A DNA stretch of 64,000 bases from LC029 sp036676475. GTDB lineage: Bacteria; Bacillota; Bacilli; Aneurinibacillales; RAOX-1. The DNA is taken from positions 1 through 64,000 of the forward strand of contig JAKFCU010000112.1 of NCBI GenBank assembly GCA_036676475.1, read 5' to 3'. The number at the start of each line of letters is the position of its first letter. The stretch's first letter is position 1. The translations under genes and the position numbers were made by a program. Below, piece after piece: positions 16,555 through 25,307 of this stretch. A model generated the notes under the pieces. It saw only the letters and a list, made by a program, of their open reading frames with translations, ran no database searches and was not told where the DNA came from.

Positions 16555-17199
16555 GTGTCGAATAAGCAACGAATCTTACTTTTTACCGGCGGGAATATAG
16601 GAGAATGGGCACTTACAGAAATCAAAGAACATGATTTTCTTGTAGGGGTCGATCGTGGGGCTCTTTTTCTTTTACAGCATCATCATAAACCGGATATTTC
16701 ATTAGGGGATTTTGATTCTGTTACCGATGAAGAAGCAGCCGCTATTCAAATCTCCAGCAGGAATTTCCTGTCTTGTGATCCCGTGATGAAAGACCTGACA
16801 GATACAGAAATGGCCTTTGCTTGGGCATTAGAGCAGAGTCCAGCAGAGATTATCATCTTAGGAGGGCTAGGATCTCGATTTGACCATTCCTTGGCGAATG
16901 TCCATTTGCTTCTGAAAGGGCTGAAGGCTGGAGTCTCCACCTGCCTGTTGGATGAAAAGAATGAGCTTAGGCTGATGGAGAAGCACCTCACCATTTCCAA
17001 AGGATCTTTTTCACATGTTTCCCTGCTTCCGCTGACAATGGAGGTTACGGGTATTAACTTAACGGGCTTCCAATACCCCCTTCATAATGCAACCCTGACG
17101 ATTGGAGATTCCCTTGGCATCAGTAATGTCATTGTTGATCAAGAAGGAAGCATTGAGATACGCTCTGGATATTTATTGGTTATTAAGAGTAGGGACTAG
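16555..17199 (+). CDS. thiN: Thiamine pyrophosphokinase
   Basis: 214 residues. Converts thiamine to thiamine diphosphate using ATP. Typical motifs are VGVDRGALFLL, SLGDFDSV, a DLTDTEMAF metal/substrate segment and GGLGSRFDHSLAN. GTG is taken as the start since GGGAGG falls seven bases before it, while the upstream ATG would place that site inside the gene. In Bacillus thiN lies near ribosome biogenesis genes; here it stands alone. Confidence 0.92.
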   Translation: MSNKQRILLFTGGNIGEWALTEIKEHDFLVGVDRGALFLLQHHHKPDISLGDFDSVTDEEAAAIQISSRNFLSCDPVMKDLTDTEMAFAWALEQSPAEIIILGGLGSRFDHSLANVHLLLKGLKAGVSTCLLDEKNELRLMEKHLTISKGSFSHVSLLPLTMEVTGINLTGFQYPLHNATLTIGDSLGISNVIVDQEGSIEIRSGYLLVIKSRD

Positions 17200-17288
17200 G
17201 TGGAAATTTGAGACTGTCGGTTAATTGTCCCCCAAGTTTCTTAGGGATCCGAGAATTAAAGGTCATTTTTTCCCTATACGATCCGACA

Positions 17289-19394
17289 CTACCCCCATTT
17301 CACCAATCCCAGCTCATAATCATTGGCGAAGTCTGGGCTAATCGGCATCACCCTAATATGAGCATGGGCTGTCAACCAATCATCCTTTGTTCCGGCAAAG
17401 GTGCCAACATACAAATATAATCCTTGATCCAATTCTTTTACCCACTGCAATTCGCGTCTCCATAATCCGTTACCTTTATGGCAGCCAACAGCTTCCACGG
17501 ATACGTCTTTATGCCAAATGGCACCCAAACGGATTTTACAATGAATGGTGAGGACCTGGCGGTGAGTGGGAATAACATCAATCTCCTCCATCCTCACTTG
17601 ATCCCAGTGGTTTCGAATGAAGCACTTGTAAGTAGCCACTCTATCTGCCACCTCCAAGTCATTTTCACAAAATCTCCAGCCCCTAATGGCCGTAGGAATA
17701 TAGAGCTTTCCCCAATATTCCGCTAGCATACAGCTTGTGCTGAATACGGGAGTAAGAGAGCGAATGGATTCCTTCATCATTTGGATCCAAGAAGAGCGAT
17801 CACTATAATAAAGAGGGATCATTTCTTCTTCCAACAAACTATAAAGGGTGTCAGCATCCGTCTCATCATGCTCCCCGGGAATAGCCCACCCGTTTTTTCC
17901 ATTATATCCTTCATTCCACCAACCATCTAATACACTGCAGTTCAGGACACCATTTACAGCTGCTTTCTGACCCGAGGTTCCGCTGGCTTCCATCGGCTTG
18001 ATCGGAGTATTGAGCCAGACATCCACACCTGAGACTAAATGTTTGGCCATTTCCATATCATAATTTTCCAATAAAAAAATCCGTCCCTGAAAAGCGGGCT
18101 GACGAGTAATTCCCCATATGCGCCGGATCAACTCTTGGCCGGGCAAATCTGCTGGATGTGCTTTTCCAGCAAAAAGAAATGCCACCGGCCGATTGATTTG
18201 TTGGACAAGCCTCTCTAAGCGCTCCATATCCTGAAACAGAAGCAATGACCGCTTATAGGTAGCAAATCTGCGAGCAAATCCAATAATAATCGTTTCCTCT
18301 GACAAGGGGAGACCCAGATAGTTGATCATCCGTTTTTTGATTTGCTGATGGGCTTCCCAGAGCTCCTGGTCAGGAATATGCAAGGCGGCATCCCAAACCT
18401 TGATCTCGGAAATTTTAGACTGCCACTTCGCATCTAAATAACGATCAAACAGCTGCTTCATTTCCGGAGCTAGCCATGTTTTCGTATGAACACCATTTGT
18501 AATCGCTTCAACCGGGACATGCTGCTTGGGGATTTCCGGAGTCCATTGATGCAATAGCTCTTTCGACACTTCTGCATGAAGCTTACTGACTCCGTTGACC
18601 TTTGATGAGGTATGGACCGCGAGACGTGTCATATTAAACTGTTGTCCAACGGTTCCTAAGGCCAAGATCCTTTCCCTGGATGCTCCAAGCTGCCAATAAT
18701 AATCACCCAAATATCGATCCATCAGCTCAAAAGAAAATTGGTCATGACCCGCCGGAACAGGGGTATGAGTCGTAAAAACGGTACTGGCCTTTACTGCTTC
18801 CCAAGCGGTATCAAACGGCACTCCCTGAGCAGAATATTCACGAATTCTCTCTAACGCCAAAAAAGCAGAATGGCCCTCATTCATGTGCCATACATCAGGT
18901 TCGAGGTGCAGTGCCCGTAATAATCGAACACCTCCGATTCCTAAAATAATCTCCTGACCTATGCGAGTCTCCTGGTTACCGCCGTAAAGATGATGGGTTA
19001 AACTTCGGTCTCCTGGCTGATTTCCCTCATGGTCTGCATCTAATAAATAAACAGGGATACTCCCAACCTGAGCCTTCCAAGTCCGCAGGCTGATGTTCCG
19101 ATCAGCAATCGGAACCGTTACAAGCAGGAATTGGCCTTGTTCATCCAGTACTGGAGTAATCGGCAGTTCCTCAGGACGGAGAATTGGATAGGAGACTTCT
19201 TGTCTACCATCTGCCCCAATTCTCTGCTTAAAGTAACCTTTTCTATAAAAGATACCCACCGCGATTAACGGAACTCCCATATCGTTGGCAGCTTTAACAT
19301 GGTCTCCTGCTAATACGCCAAGCCCGCCCGAATAGATAGGAAGCGCAGTATCGATTCCAAATTCCGCTGAAAAGTAGGCGATTTTTGCTTCCAT
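17289..19394 (-). CDS. glgP: Alpha-glucan (maltodextrin/glycogen) phosphorylase
   Basis: 701 residues, GT35 family. Releases glucose 1-phosphate from alpha-1,4-glucans. It begins directly with IAYFSAEFGIDTALPIYSGGLG, so it is of the short type without the N-terminal extension of muscle-like enzymes. The PLP-binding Lys lies in EASGTSGQKAAVNG, and NEGHSAFLALE and THTPVPAGHDQF are conserved. GAGGTGAAAGC precedes the ATG. No other glycogen gene is adjacent, so it may serve maltodextrin use rather than a glg operon. The symbol covers both possibilities. Confidence 0.9.
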   Translation of the reverse strand: MEAKIAYFSAEFGIDTALPIYSGGLGVLAGDHVKAANDMGVPLIAVGIFYRKGYFKQRIGADGRQEVSYPILRPEELPITPVLDEQGQFLLVTVPIADRNISLRTWKAQVGSIPVYLLDADHEGNQPGDRSLTHHLYGGNQETRIGQEIILGIGGVRLLRALHLEPDVWHMNEGHSAFLALERIREYSAQGVPFDTAWEAVKASTVFTTHTPVPAGHDQFSFELMDRYLGDYYWQLGASRERILALGTVGQQFNMTRLAVHTSSKVNGVSKLHAEVSKELLHQWTPEIPKQHVPVEAITNGVHTKTWLAPEMKQLFDRYLDAKWQSKISEIKVWDAALHIPDQELWEAHQQIKKRMINYLGLPLSEETIIIGFARRFATYKRSLLLFQDMERLERLVQQINRPVAFLFAGKAHPADLPGQELIRRIWGITRQPAFQGRIFLLENYDMEMAKHLVSGVDVWLNTPIKPMEASGTSGQKAAVNGVLNCSVLDGWWNEGYNGKNGWAIPGEHDETDADTLYSLLEEEMIPLYYSDRSSWIQMMKESIRSLTPVFSTSCMLAEYWGKLYIPTAIRGWRFCENDLEVADRVATYKCFIRNHWDQVRMEEIDVIPTHRQVLTIHCKIRLGAIWHKDVSVEAVGCHKGNGLWRRELQWVKELDQGLYLYVGTFAGTKDDWLTAHAHIRVMPISPDFANDYELGLVKWG

Positions 19395-19482
19395 GCTTTC
19401 ACCTCATTACACCATCTTATTTACCTTTAGGTTATGCACCGATAAAAAGTGGGTTCCTCTCTACGAATTTCTAGGGATAATA

Positions 19483-19508
19483 GAAAAAAAAAGAGGAGCT
19501 CTCGCTCC
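19483..19508 (-). terminator. Small hairpin with long U run
   Basis: On the minus strand GGAGC and GCTCC enclose GAGA and are followed by TCTTTTTTTTT. It would stop transcripts coming from the zinc-ribbon gene upstream of glgP. Confidence 0.65.
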
Positions 19509-19636
19509 AAGTGGAAAATCATATAAAAAGTGGGGGATACTATTATCTTTCCCTTTTCCAAAATGTTTATCCCTTATTTTTACATTTCTTAAAGATTTAA
19601 TATAAACTATTAAATAAAAGTCCGTTGCGTGAATAA

Positions 19637-19774
19637 CTAGGAAATTTTCCAACTCTTCTTCTCCGCATTTTTCTGGTTAACAATAATGATTCTTCTAACC
19701 TTATGGCTACCGCAAACGGGACATCTTGTTGAACATTGAAAAATTCTACAGCAATTTTCACAAGTGTATTTCAT
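19637..19774 (-). CDS. Small zinc-ribbon protein
   Basis: 45 residues with two Cys pairs, CENC near the start and CPVC after it (KYTCENCCRIFQCSTRCPVCGS), so a single zinc knuckle of rubredoxin type. TTGGAGG lies before the ATG. The frame stays open for a further 77 codons upstream to a TTG that also has AAAGGAGG before it, but that stretch runs through a strong terminator (poly-Phe) and does not look like protein. Function unknown; small ribbons of this kind often bind nucleic acid or larger zinc enzymes. Confidence 0.6.
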   Translation of the reverse strand: MKYTCENCCRIFQCSTRCPVCGSHKVRRIIIVNQKNAEKKSWKIS

Positions 19775-20168
19775 CGCATTTCCTCCAACATATTTCAGAT
19801 AAACTAATAGTATCAGATTCAACTGGAAAATGTTCCTAAAACCGTTCAACAAACTTTTTAACTGTTCGACATGAAATGACATAAAGCCTAGTCGCCTAAA
19901 TATGTATAGATGAATAAGAGAATGGGTGAAATGCAACAAAAAAAAAAAGACATACCTATATGTCTTTTCTTCATCTCTCCTTTCTCTTTCATACAAATAG
20001 ATCAATCCTACCTCCTTTGTTCATAGTAATAATGGCGGTGGCTATATAGGTATGACCTGTATAGTCAAGCACCTGTCAATCGGCCCTTGATGCAGGGTAA
20101 ATAATAGGTAGAAGTGCTTGCACGTTAATCCTACTGGACACCCACAAGCTCATTACTTCAGTCGTGAG
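19775..20168. other. Gap with one terminator
   Basis: Apart from the hairpin at 19945-19968 this stretch holds a strong ribosome site (AAAGGAGGTAGGA, minus strand, near 20010) before a TTG that could begin a longer form of the zinc-ribbon protein. No other gene or known RNA was recognised. Confidence 0.4.
19940..19968 (-). terminator. Bidirectional terminator
   Basis: AAAAGACATA and TATGTCTTTT pair over ten positions around CCTA. On the minus strand a run of more than ten T follows, the likely end of the transcript from the unknown gene at 20.2-20.8 kb. Confidence 0.8.
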
Positions 20169-20765
20169 TCATTCAATCAAATAACCCGGAGATCCACGTT
20201 GATCGAATTCGGTCGCTACATCAACACCGTTCTCCTCCACAAAGAAGTTCAATGGTTGACTTTCTTTTCGATCCCATACCCCTACTTTTTGATCATTTGA
20301 CCCTTCCATTATTATCAAGACAGCATCTGCCTCACGATAAATCGGATACATACGCCATTTGTTAGAAGGTATAGCTTGTCCCATTTCCTGAACAACAAGA
20401 GCTTGAGGATCCTTTACTTGTATTTCTTCGCAGACCTCTTCTACCTCTTCCATATTTTCAGGTTCCTCTACGACATCAAATACTTGAATGGTTAACTGGC
20501 ATCCGTTAGTTAAATAGCTTACTAATTGCTCACGTAATGAAGCTAGCAGACTGCTGAAATGGATCTGTTTATATTGGAATTCAACTTGAACCGCCATCAG
20601 TAGTAACACACCTAGAGCATTTTTTACTAACCCTAATACTTCCTTGACACTTTTCCAAGGCTTGTCCACGTCTGTCATCACTCTATGAAAATGCAATTTC
20701 CCATGTCCATCACAAAACATCACTTGAGTGAATACGAATCCCACTGTTACATGTAGCTTTTCCAT
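20169..20765 (-). CDS. Protein of unknown function
   Basis: 198 residues, no family recognised. Visible features: a Val-rich N-terminal strand region, one moderately hydrophobic segment (about 45-62), an acidic stretch near 100-118 (EEPENMEEVEEVCEE) and a mixed C-terminal half. No signal peptide or clear catalytic motif. AGGGAGA lies nine bases before the ATG; an in-frame GTG three codons earlier is too close to that site. It is transcribed alone. Confidence 0.6.
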   Translation of the reverse strand: MEKLHVTVGFVFTQVMFCDGHGKLHFHRVMTDVDKPWKSVKEVLGLVKNALGVLLLMAVQVEFQYKQIHFSSLLASLREQLVSYLTNGCQLTIQVFDVVEEPENMEEVEEVCEEIQVKDPQALVVQEMGQAIPSNKWRMYPIYREADAVLIIMEGSNDQKVGVWDRKESQPLNFFVEENGVDVATEFDQRGSPGYLIE

Positions 20766-21089
20766 ATTGAACACTCTCCCTAAAATGTTTTTTAGATGAC
20801 TGACAGTGGGCCTTATCCCGGGTTGGCCGCGCCGTTCACCTTCCTGTTGCCTTTATTTTACATAACAGGATAACAATTGAAAAGGGGTGTAAATTGTTGA
20901 AATATAATTTTCAATCCGAACTGGTTCGACAGTGAACGAGCTAGCTCCCCTATAAAATAAGAGATTCCTATGGAATTTCAACTATTTATATTTCGAAGAG
21001 GGTATTCTTTTCTTTAAATCGGTCGACTCCTGACAAATAAAAGGGGGAAAGTATTAATATCGTGGGTTCATTCGCCACAATCACACATT

Positions 21090-21190
21090 AAGAAAGCTAC
21101 TGGCGTAGCCTTATGCGTATAATACTTGATCTCTAAGTATAAGAAAGCTACTGGCGTAGCCTTTATGCGTATAATACTTTCCGATAAGTG
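21090..21190 (+). repeat. Dispersed palindromic repeat, locus B (dimer)
   Basis: Same two-unit arrangement as locus A, including the GATCTCTAAGTAT link between copies and TCCGATAAGT at the end; copy 2 has one extra T (CCTTTATGCG). About 11.5 kb separates the two near-identical dimers, so the dimer was copied as a unit or is kept identical by recombination. Confidence 0.85.
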
Positions 21191-21195
21191 AAAAA

Positions 21196-21222
21196 AATCC
21201 CACTAGCTTGTATGCTAGTGGG
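21196..21222 (-). terminator. Terminator of the 21.3-22.9 kb operon
   Basis: CCCACTAGC and GCTAGTGGG form a nine-pair perfect stem with a six-base loop; the minus strand continues ATTTTTTT. Confidence 0.8.
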
Positions 21223-21299
21223 CAAGTAGGGGGAGAACAAGAAAAAGGAGATTTACTATTATCCTTTCCATTCTGGCTAATTTTATACATGGACCACCT

Positions 21300-21527
21300 T
21301 TAATTCACTTCAATGACATTTGGCTCTACTTGTTCTAATTGAAGATGAAGATCTTCTACCACCCACATCTTTCCATCCTTATCGATTTCGAGAGACCCTT
21401 GGAAATGCTTAAGCTTATAAATTTCTATTTCCCATTCTTCACCCGTTTGCTCCACAAAAACCTCGATCGTCAATGGATTATATCGAAATTCATAGATACC
21501 CGCTTTGACCCTCGCTAATTCCATCAT
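21300..21527 (-). CDS. Small protein of unknown function
   Basis: 75 residues, acidic, mostly predicted strands (YEFRYNPLTIEVFVEQTGEEWEIE split by short turns); no known motif. Its start overlaps the stop of the preceding gene by four bases (ATGA), so the two are translationally coupled and probably work together. Confidence 0.65.
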   Translation of the reverse strand: MMELARVKAGIYEFRYNPLTIEVFVEQTGEEWEIEIYKLKHFQGSLEIDKDGKMWVVEDLHLQLEQVEPNVIEVN

Positions 21528-21862
21528 CCATTCCCTTGCCCTTCAGCCATTTTTATTGCTTGAATAAATTCTGTGCTAAAAAGGTTAGGATCTTCAATCT
21601 CTTCTTGGGTAAATAGGTCAAAAAGAAAGTCAGCCTGGAAAATAGCCCTGGAGTATTCCGTAAAAACCTTACCTAAATCCCGGATCTTTTTCTCGTGTTT
21701 CTCTTCTAAACGATAAACGAAAACATCCCACTGGTCGCTGTGGGTTAGCAATTGACAGCCTTCTTCCTGAATCTTTTCATTTAAGGAGGAAGCCTGCTTA
21801 GCAAATTCCTCTTTCTTTAAATCTTGTTCATTAAATTTCGTAATCAGGTAAAGCAACTCCAT
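21524..21862 (-). CDS. Small helical protein of unknown function
   Basis: 112 residues, rich in charged residues and predicted helical, no transmembrane segment and no recognised domain. The N-terminal part has many Lys and Glu (NEQDLKKEEFAKQASSLNEK), the centre a short hydrophobic stretch. GGAGAAATA lies before the ATG. It is coupled to the 75-residue gene and lies 48 bases after ytvI, so all three may be one operon. Confidence 0.65.
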   Translation of the reverse strand: MELLYLITKFNEQDLKKEEFAKQASSLNEKIQEEGCQLLTHSDQWDVFVYRLEEKHEKKIRDLGKVFTEYSRAIFQADFLFDLFTQEEIEDPNLFSTEFIQAIKMAEGQGNG

Positions 21863-21910
21863 ACTTTATTTCTCCTTTAGTTTGAATTCTGAAAATTGTC
21901 TGCGAAGCGG

Positions 21911-22957
21911 CTAAAAATCTATTTTTATTCGTAAAAATCCTGCCTTTAACAGCGCCTCGATGACGATGACTACGGCTGGACCTAAGATTAAACCCACAAA
22001 TCCTAGTAATTGGAAACCAATATAGAGACTAGCTAAAGCGGCTAAAGCACTTATTCCTAGACTGGAGCCTAATATCTTAGGCTCAACAATACGCCTTACG
22101 ACTGTGATAACAGCATACAAAATCAATAGCCCAACCGCAAATTGCGAATTGCCCATGATGGCGTATTGATAAACGGCCCATGGAACTATGAATGAACCCG
22201 TTCCTAATATCGGCAGTATATCTACAAGAACAATGAGGAAGGCAATAAGAAGGGCATATTTTACATCTAAAATCCATAACCCTATCAAGGCAATAATATA
22301 CGTCATGATGCTTAATACCAGCTGTGCACCTAGAAACCCTACAAGCGCCCTAGTTAATTGCTTTAAGACAAGATCCACCTTTTCCTTAGCAGAAACTGTA
22401 AATAAATTCATAAATCCATACCGAATGAATGGCAAATCAATACTGATGAGGAATAGACTAATCAAGTAAACGATCGATACCAACAACATTCCCGGTAAAG
22501 CCGCCACCAGACTCAACACCCATTTGGTTACAGTAGATGCCGTATTGATAGCTGTACTCTTAAGAGAGGTCAATACTTGTTGAATAGTCGAGATGGTTTC
22601 TACCGGAAGCAATTCATAATAGCGTTCCAATACCCAAATATATCGTTCCAAAGATTCAAAAATATGAGTGGATAAGGCAGGCAGTTTTTGCGCAAATTCA
22701 ACGCTTTGTACAATTAATAAAGCCCCGAGCCAATAAATACCCAAACCAAATGCCACTAGAAATAAAATAAAAGTTACCGCAACGGAAGCCAGTCGACTGA
22801 TATTGAACATACGTATTAAAAACAAAACCATCGGTTCGAGCAAAATTGCTGTGAGTAAAGCGAAGATGAGTGGAATACCGTGGTAAATAAGAAGAATTGC
22901 GATTGCCCCGAACAATAAAGGAAAGAGTAATCTACGTAGCGCCATATACAACCTCAT
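21911..22957 (-). CDS. ytvI: YtvI-type integral membrane protein, AI-2E transporter family
   Basis: 348 residues with about seven to eight transmembrane helices arranged in the AI-2E/UPF0118 pattern: pairs at the N-terminus, a long amphipathic loop (about 85-150), then a tight C-terminal bundle ending in GPAVVIVIEALLKAG. Members named YtvI are found in spore formers and are expressed in sporulation; transported substrate unknown. M5 (GAGG six bases upstream) is an alternative start. Confidence 0.78.
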   Translation of the reverse strand: MRLYMALRRLLFPLLFGAIAILLIYHGIPLIFALLTAILLEPMVLFLIRMFNISRLASVAVTFILFLVAFGLGIYWLGALLIVQSVEFAQKLPALSTHIFESLERYIWVLERYYELLPVETISTIQQVLTSLKSTAINTASTVTKWVLSLVAALPGMLLVSIVYLISLFLISIDLPFIRYGFMNLFTVSAKEKVDLVLKQLTRALVGFLGAQLVLSIMTYIIALIGLWILDVKYALLIAFLIVLVDILPILGTGSFIVPWAVYQYAIMGNSQFAVGLLILYAVITVVRRIVEPKILGSSLGISALAALASLYIGFQLLGFVGLILGPAVVIVIEALLKAGFLRIKIDF

Positions 22958-23037
22958 TTTCTATACAATATCTACTATCTATTTTACCCAAAATACCCCC
23001 AGACGAATAGGGATAAACCCTCTTTGTTCTATAAAGT

Positions 23038-23170
23038 TTAATATATGGCTTCAACAGTAGCTTTTCTTTACTTATCGGAAAGTATTATATGCTTTGGCTA
23101 CGCTAGTGGAGGTTTCTTACACTTATCAGAAAGTACTATACGCATTAGCTACGCTAATGTAGCTTTCTTA
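23038..23170 (-). repeat. Dispersed palindromic repeat, locus C (degenerate, inverted)
   Basis: Minus-strand copies of the same unit: GAAAGCTAC..TAGCGTAGC, GCGTATAGTACTTTCTGATAAGT, then a second diverged unit ending TACTTTCCGATAAGTA and the first bases of a third (AAGAAAAGCTACTG). It overlaps the 3' end of the DUF2325 gene, whose last seven codons and stop come from the repeat. Confidence 0.75.
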
Positions 23171-23442
23171 TGTTCATGTAATGCTTGATAGATCGAACTC
23201 CATGAACGTTTGGCAAAACAGATAGGGAGAGACTGTTCTTTGGCCTTCTGTTTGATCACTTTTGCCAGATTATGATTTATGTAATCGGTTAGTACAAGCA
23301 CAAGATTTATTTTCTCCGGGATGTCTCTTTTTACCTCTTGCACTTTCCGTCCTGTTACATGCAAAACTTCATGGAATCCAATACCCGAAAGCTTTTCTTC
23401 AATTCCTCCTAAATGGTCGGCACCAACAATCATCAATGACAT
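23149..23442 (-). CDS. DUF2325 protein under Fur-type control
   Basis: 97 residues of the DUF2325 family, a Rossmann-like small domain (MIVGADHLGGIEEKL at the N-terminus, VLVLTDYINHNLAKVIKQKAK in the middle, ICFAKRSW near the end). Function unknown. The final residues KKATLA and the stop codon lie inside a dispersed repeat, so the natural C-terminus may have been altered by its insertion. A Fur-like box overlaps a good promoter just upstream, which suggests expression in iron limitation. Confidence 0.75.
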   Translation of the reverse strand: MSLMIVGADHLGGIEEKLSGIGFHEVLHVTGRKVQEVKRDIPEKINLVLVLTDYINHNLAKVIKQKAKEQSLPICFAKRSWSSIYQALHEHKKATLA

Positions 23443-23492
23443 GTAAACTATCCCCTTTCCATATATAATTGAGAACGATTTTTATTATCTCT

Positions 23493-23522
23493 ATTATAAT
23501 TAGAAATGAGAATCATTGTCAA
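23493..23522 (-). promoter_or_regulatory. Promoter with Fur box for the DUF2325 gene
   Basis: On the minus strand TTGACA and TATAAT are separated by 18 bases. The 15-mer TGAGAATCATTGTCA (23507-23521, plus-strand reading) matches the 7-1-7 Fur consensus at 13 positions and overlaps the -35 box, the position expected for repression by Fur. Confidence 0.75.
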
Positions 23523-23532
23523 ATGCTTACTA

Positions 23533-23565
23533 CAAAAAAACACCCGCCTAAGTAAGCTGGTGTTT
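23533..23565 (-). terminator. Methyltransferase gene terminator
   Basis: AAACACC and GGTGTTT with further inner pairs, followed on the minus strand by a T run. The gene's stop codon lies inside the hairpin. Confidence 0.75.
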
Positions 23566-24735
23566 CCCATTAAGAGCCGGTTCTAATAAATCCTGAATAG
23601 CCTTCTCCAAATAAGGCTTGGCATGGAGAAACTGCTTGAATTCTATGTACTGATCCACCAATCGCAAAACATCTGCATCACCACCTTTGACTGCTCGAAT
23701 TAACAGGTTCTTTGGTGTATGCTCTAAATCAATGAACTCTAAAAGCTGTGTTCGATATCCCACCAATTCTAAAAGTTGGGCACGAATGGCATCCGTCGCC
23801 AAGGCAGAAAACCGTTCTTTTAATATTCCGTGCTTTAACAAAGGCTGCATGATATCATTCTGGACTTGCTGAAACAGTTCGTGTTGACAGCAAGGAACGG
23901 AAAGAATAACCTCTGCCCCCCAACGAATCGCCTTTTCCAAAGCGGCATCGGTTGCTGTATCACAAGCATGGAGTGTAACCACCATATCCACCTGATCCCA
24001 TTCCTTATATTGCGTGATATCTCCGACCAAAAAGCGCAGATCCTCATATTGAAGCTTTTCAGCTAACGTATTGCAATGGCAAATGACATCCTCTTTCAAA
24101 TCAAGCCCCATCACCTGCAGTTCCAGTCCCTCAACTTCTTTTAAGTAATGATACATGGCAAAGGTTAAATAAGACTTTCCACAACCAAAATCAATGATGT
24201 TCAGCTTTCGATCTTTGCTTAGATGGGGAACAATATCCCGAATCATCTCCAGGAATCGATTGATCTGTCTAAACTTATCGTATTTTTTGGCCAGTACTTT
24301 GCCTTCTGCATTCATGACACCTAGTTCGATCAGGAAAGGAACCGGAGTGCCTTCTTCAAGTAAATACTTCTTCTTCCGATTATGAGACCGTTCGACCTCT
24401 ACTTTGGTAGGTGGTTTTTTTAAGATCGTGACCTTGAACTTCTTGCTGATCAGCACCTGGTAATCAGCATGGGGAGTATGAAGCATTGCCTGTTTAAATT
24501 GTTGAAATAATTGGATGAGCTTTTGTTTAGCCTCATATGCTAACAGATTTTCGTGAAATACCTTATTGCTGGTATGGTAGCTAATTTGATAGTGCAGCTC
24601 TCCTTTTAATTCAATGGGCTTGATATCGATCTTGGTATACTCTTGTGCTTCTTTATTACGGACATTACTTAAAATAGCCTGATTTAACTTCCCTTCCTGG
24701 ATGAGTTCGGAGGCGAGGGATTGCAATTTTTCCAT
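23548..24735 (-). CDS. Class I SAM-dependent methyltransferase
   Basis: 395 residues. The SAM-binding fold begins at NIIDFGCGKSYLTFAMYHYL (about 182-202) with a second motif VMGLDLKEDV; HACDTATDAAL and SVPCCQHEL are typical of the GSTCD/'methyltransferase domain 25' group, whose members may modify RNA. The first 170 residues form a separate domain of unknown role. Substrate not known. Stands alone with its own terminator. Confidence 0.82.
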   Translation of the reverse strand: MEKLQSLASELIQEGKLNQAILSNVRNKEAQEYTKIDIKPIELKGELHYQISYHTSNKVFHENLLAYEAKQKLIQLFQQFKQAMLHTPHADYQVLISKKFKVTILKKPPTKVEVERSHNRKKKYLLEEGTPVPFLIELGVMNAEGKVLAKKYDKFRQINRFLEMIRDIVPHLSKDRKLNIIDFGCGKSYLTFAMYHYLKEVEGLELQVMGLDLKEDVICHCNTLAEKLQYEDLRFLVGDITQYKEWDQVDMVVTLHACDTATDAALEKAIRWGAEVILSVPCCQHELFQQVQNDIMQPLLKHGILKERFSALATDAIRAQLLELVGYRTQLLEFIDLEHTPKNLLIRAVKGGDADVLRLVDQYIEFKQFLHAKPYLEKAIQDLLEPALNGKHQLT

Positions 24736-24784
24736 ACAACAAACACCGTTCTTTCTTGAGATTTATCCAACTACATGTAACTTA

Positions 24785-24997
24785 TCACTCTCCCTTATTA
24801 TCATTCCGTTTTTCAAAAATACTACTTTTATTCATATTCGATGACTTCCATTCATCTGGAAGGGTTTTAATTCCAATATAATTCATAATACACGTTAAAA
24901 TAAAGTCACTTTGACTAATTCCATCTTGCTCTAACTTCTCTAGAAACTTATCTTTAAGTTCCTTAGTGATACGCGCCCTTACATCGGTTTCTTTCAT
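24785..24997 (-). CDS. Ribbon-helix-helix DNA-binding protein
   Basis: 70 residues. The segment TDVRARITKELKDKFLEKLEQDGISQSDFILTCIM-type pattern (strand followed by two helices) is a MetJ/Arc/CopG fold. The ATG used has AAAGGAG about 11 bases upstream; the longer frame starts inside the ribosome-site region. No toxin or plasmid gene lies next to it. Likely a small dimeric repressor with unknown target. Confidence 0.65.
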   Translation of the reverse strand: MKETDVRARITKELKDKFLEKLEQDGISQSDFILTCIMNYIGIKTLPDEWKSSNMNKSSIFEKRNDNKGE

Positions 24998-25124
24998 ATT
25001 GTAATAACTCCTTTGTGCCAATAAATTATATCCCTTATAGTAGCTCAGTAGAGCTACTAAATCAATTATTTATAGGTCACTCGGAAGGTATAGTCTGTCA
25101 ATCCGCTTATAACTCCATTAAGAG

Positions 25125-25307
25125 TTAGCATTTGCCTTCTGTGTTGACATGAAACGTTACGCCAAACTTGTCCGATACAATCCCGTAAGACGGATTCCAG
25201 AACGTCTCTTGCAGCGGCATGATCACTTGACCATTCCTTTTCAGAGGTTCAAAACCTAGGATGAACGAATCAGTCGGAGTTCCGGGCGAATTAACAAATC
25301 TAGTAAT
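25125..25307 (-). pseudogene. C-terminal remnant of a PhnB-like VOC (glyoxalase-fold) protein
   Basis: About 60 codons, no start. The frame reads SPGTPTDSFILGFEPL, then GQVIMPLQETFWNPSYG and IVSDKFGVTFHVN, which matches the C-terminal end of PhnB/YcgJ-type VOC proteins (MPL..TFWG..YG...DKFG..W.VN). It is cut by an in-frame stop on the 5' side, exactly where the neighbouring nucleotidase gene's own similarity ends, and its first 18 codons overlap that gene in another frame. A deletion fusing the two genes explains this. Confidence 0.75.

Larger units (their letters stand above)
20766..21299. other. Long intergenic region with repeat locus B
   Basis: It contains the dispersed repeat dimer and a minus-strand terminator listed separately. 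The 300 bases before the repeat show no convincing gene; a string AAAGGGGTG followed by TTGAAA near 20880 opens only a 12-codon frame. The promoter of the minus-strand gene at 20.2-20.8 kb must lie in the first part but no clear boxes were seen. Confidence 0.5.
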
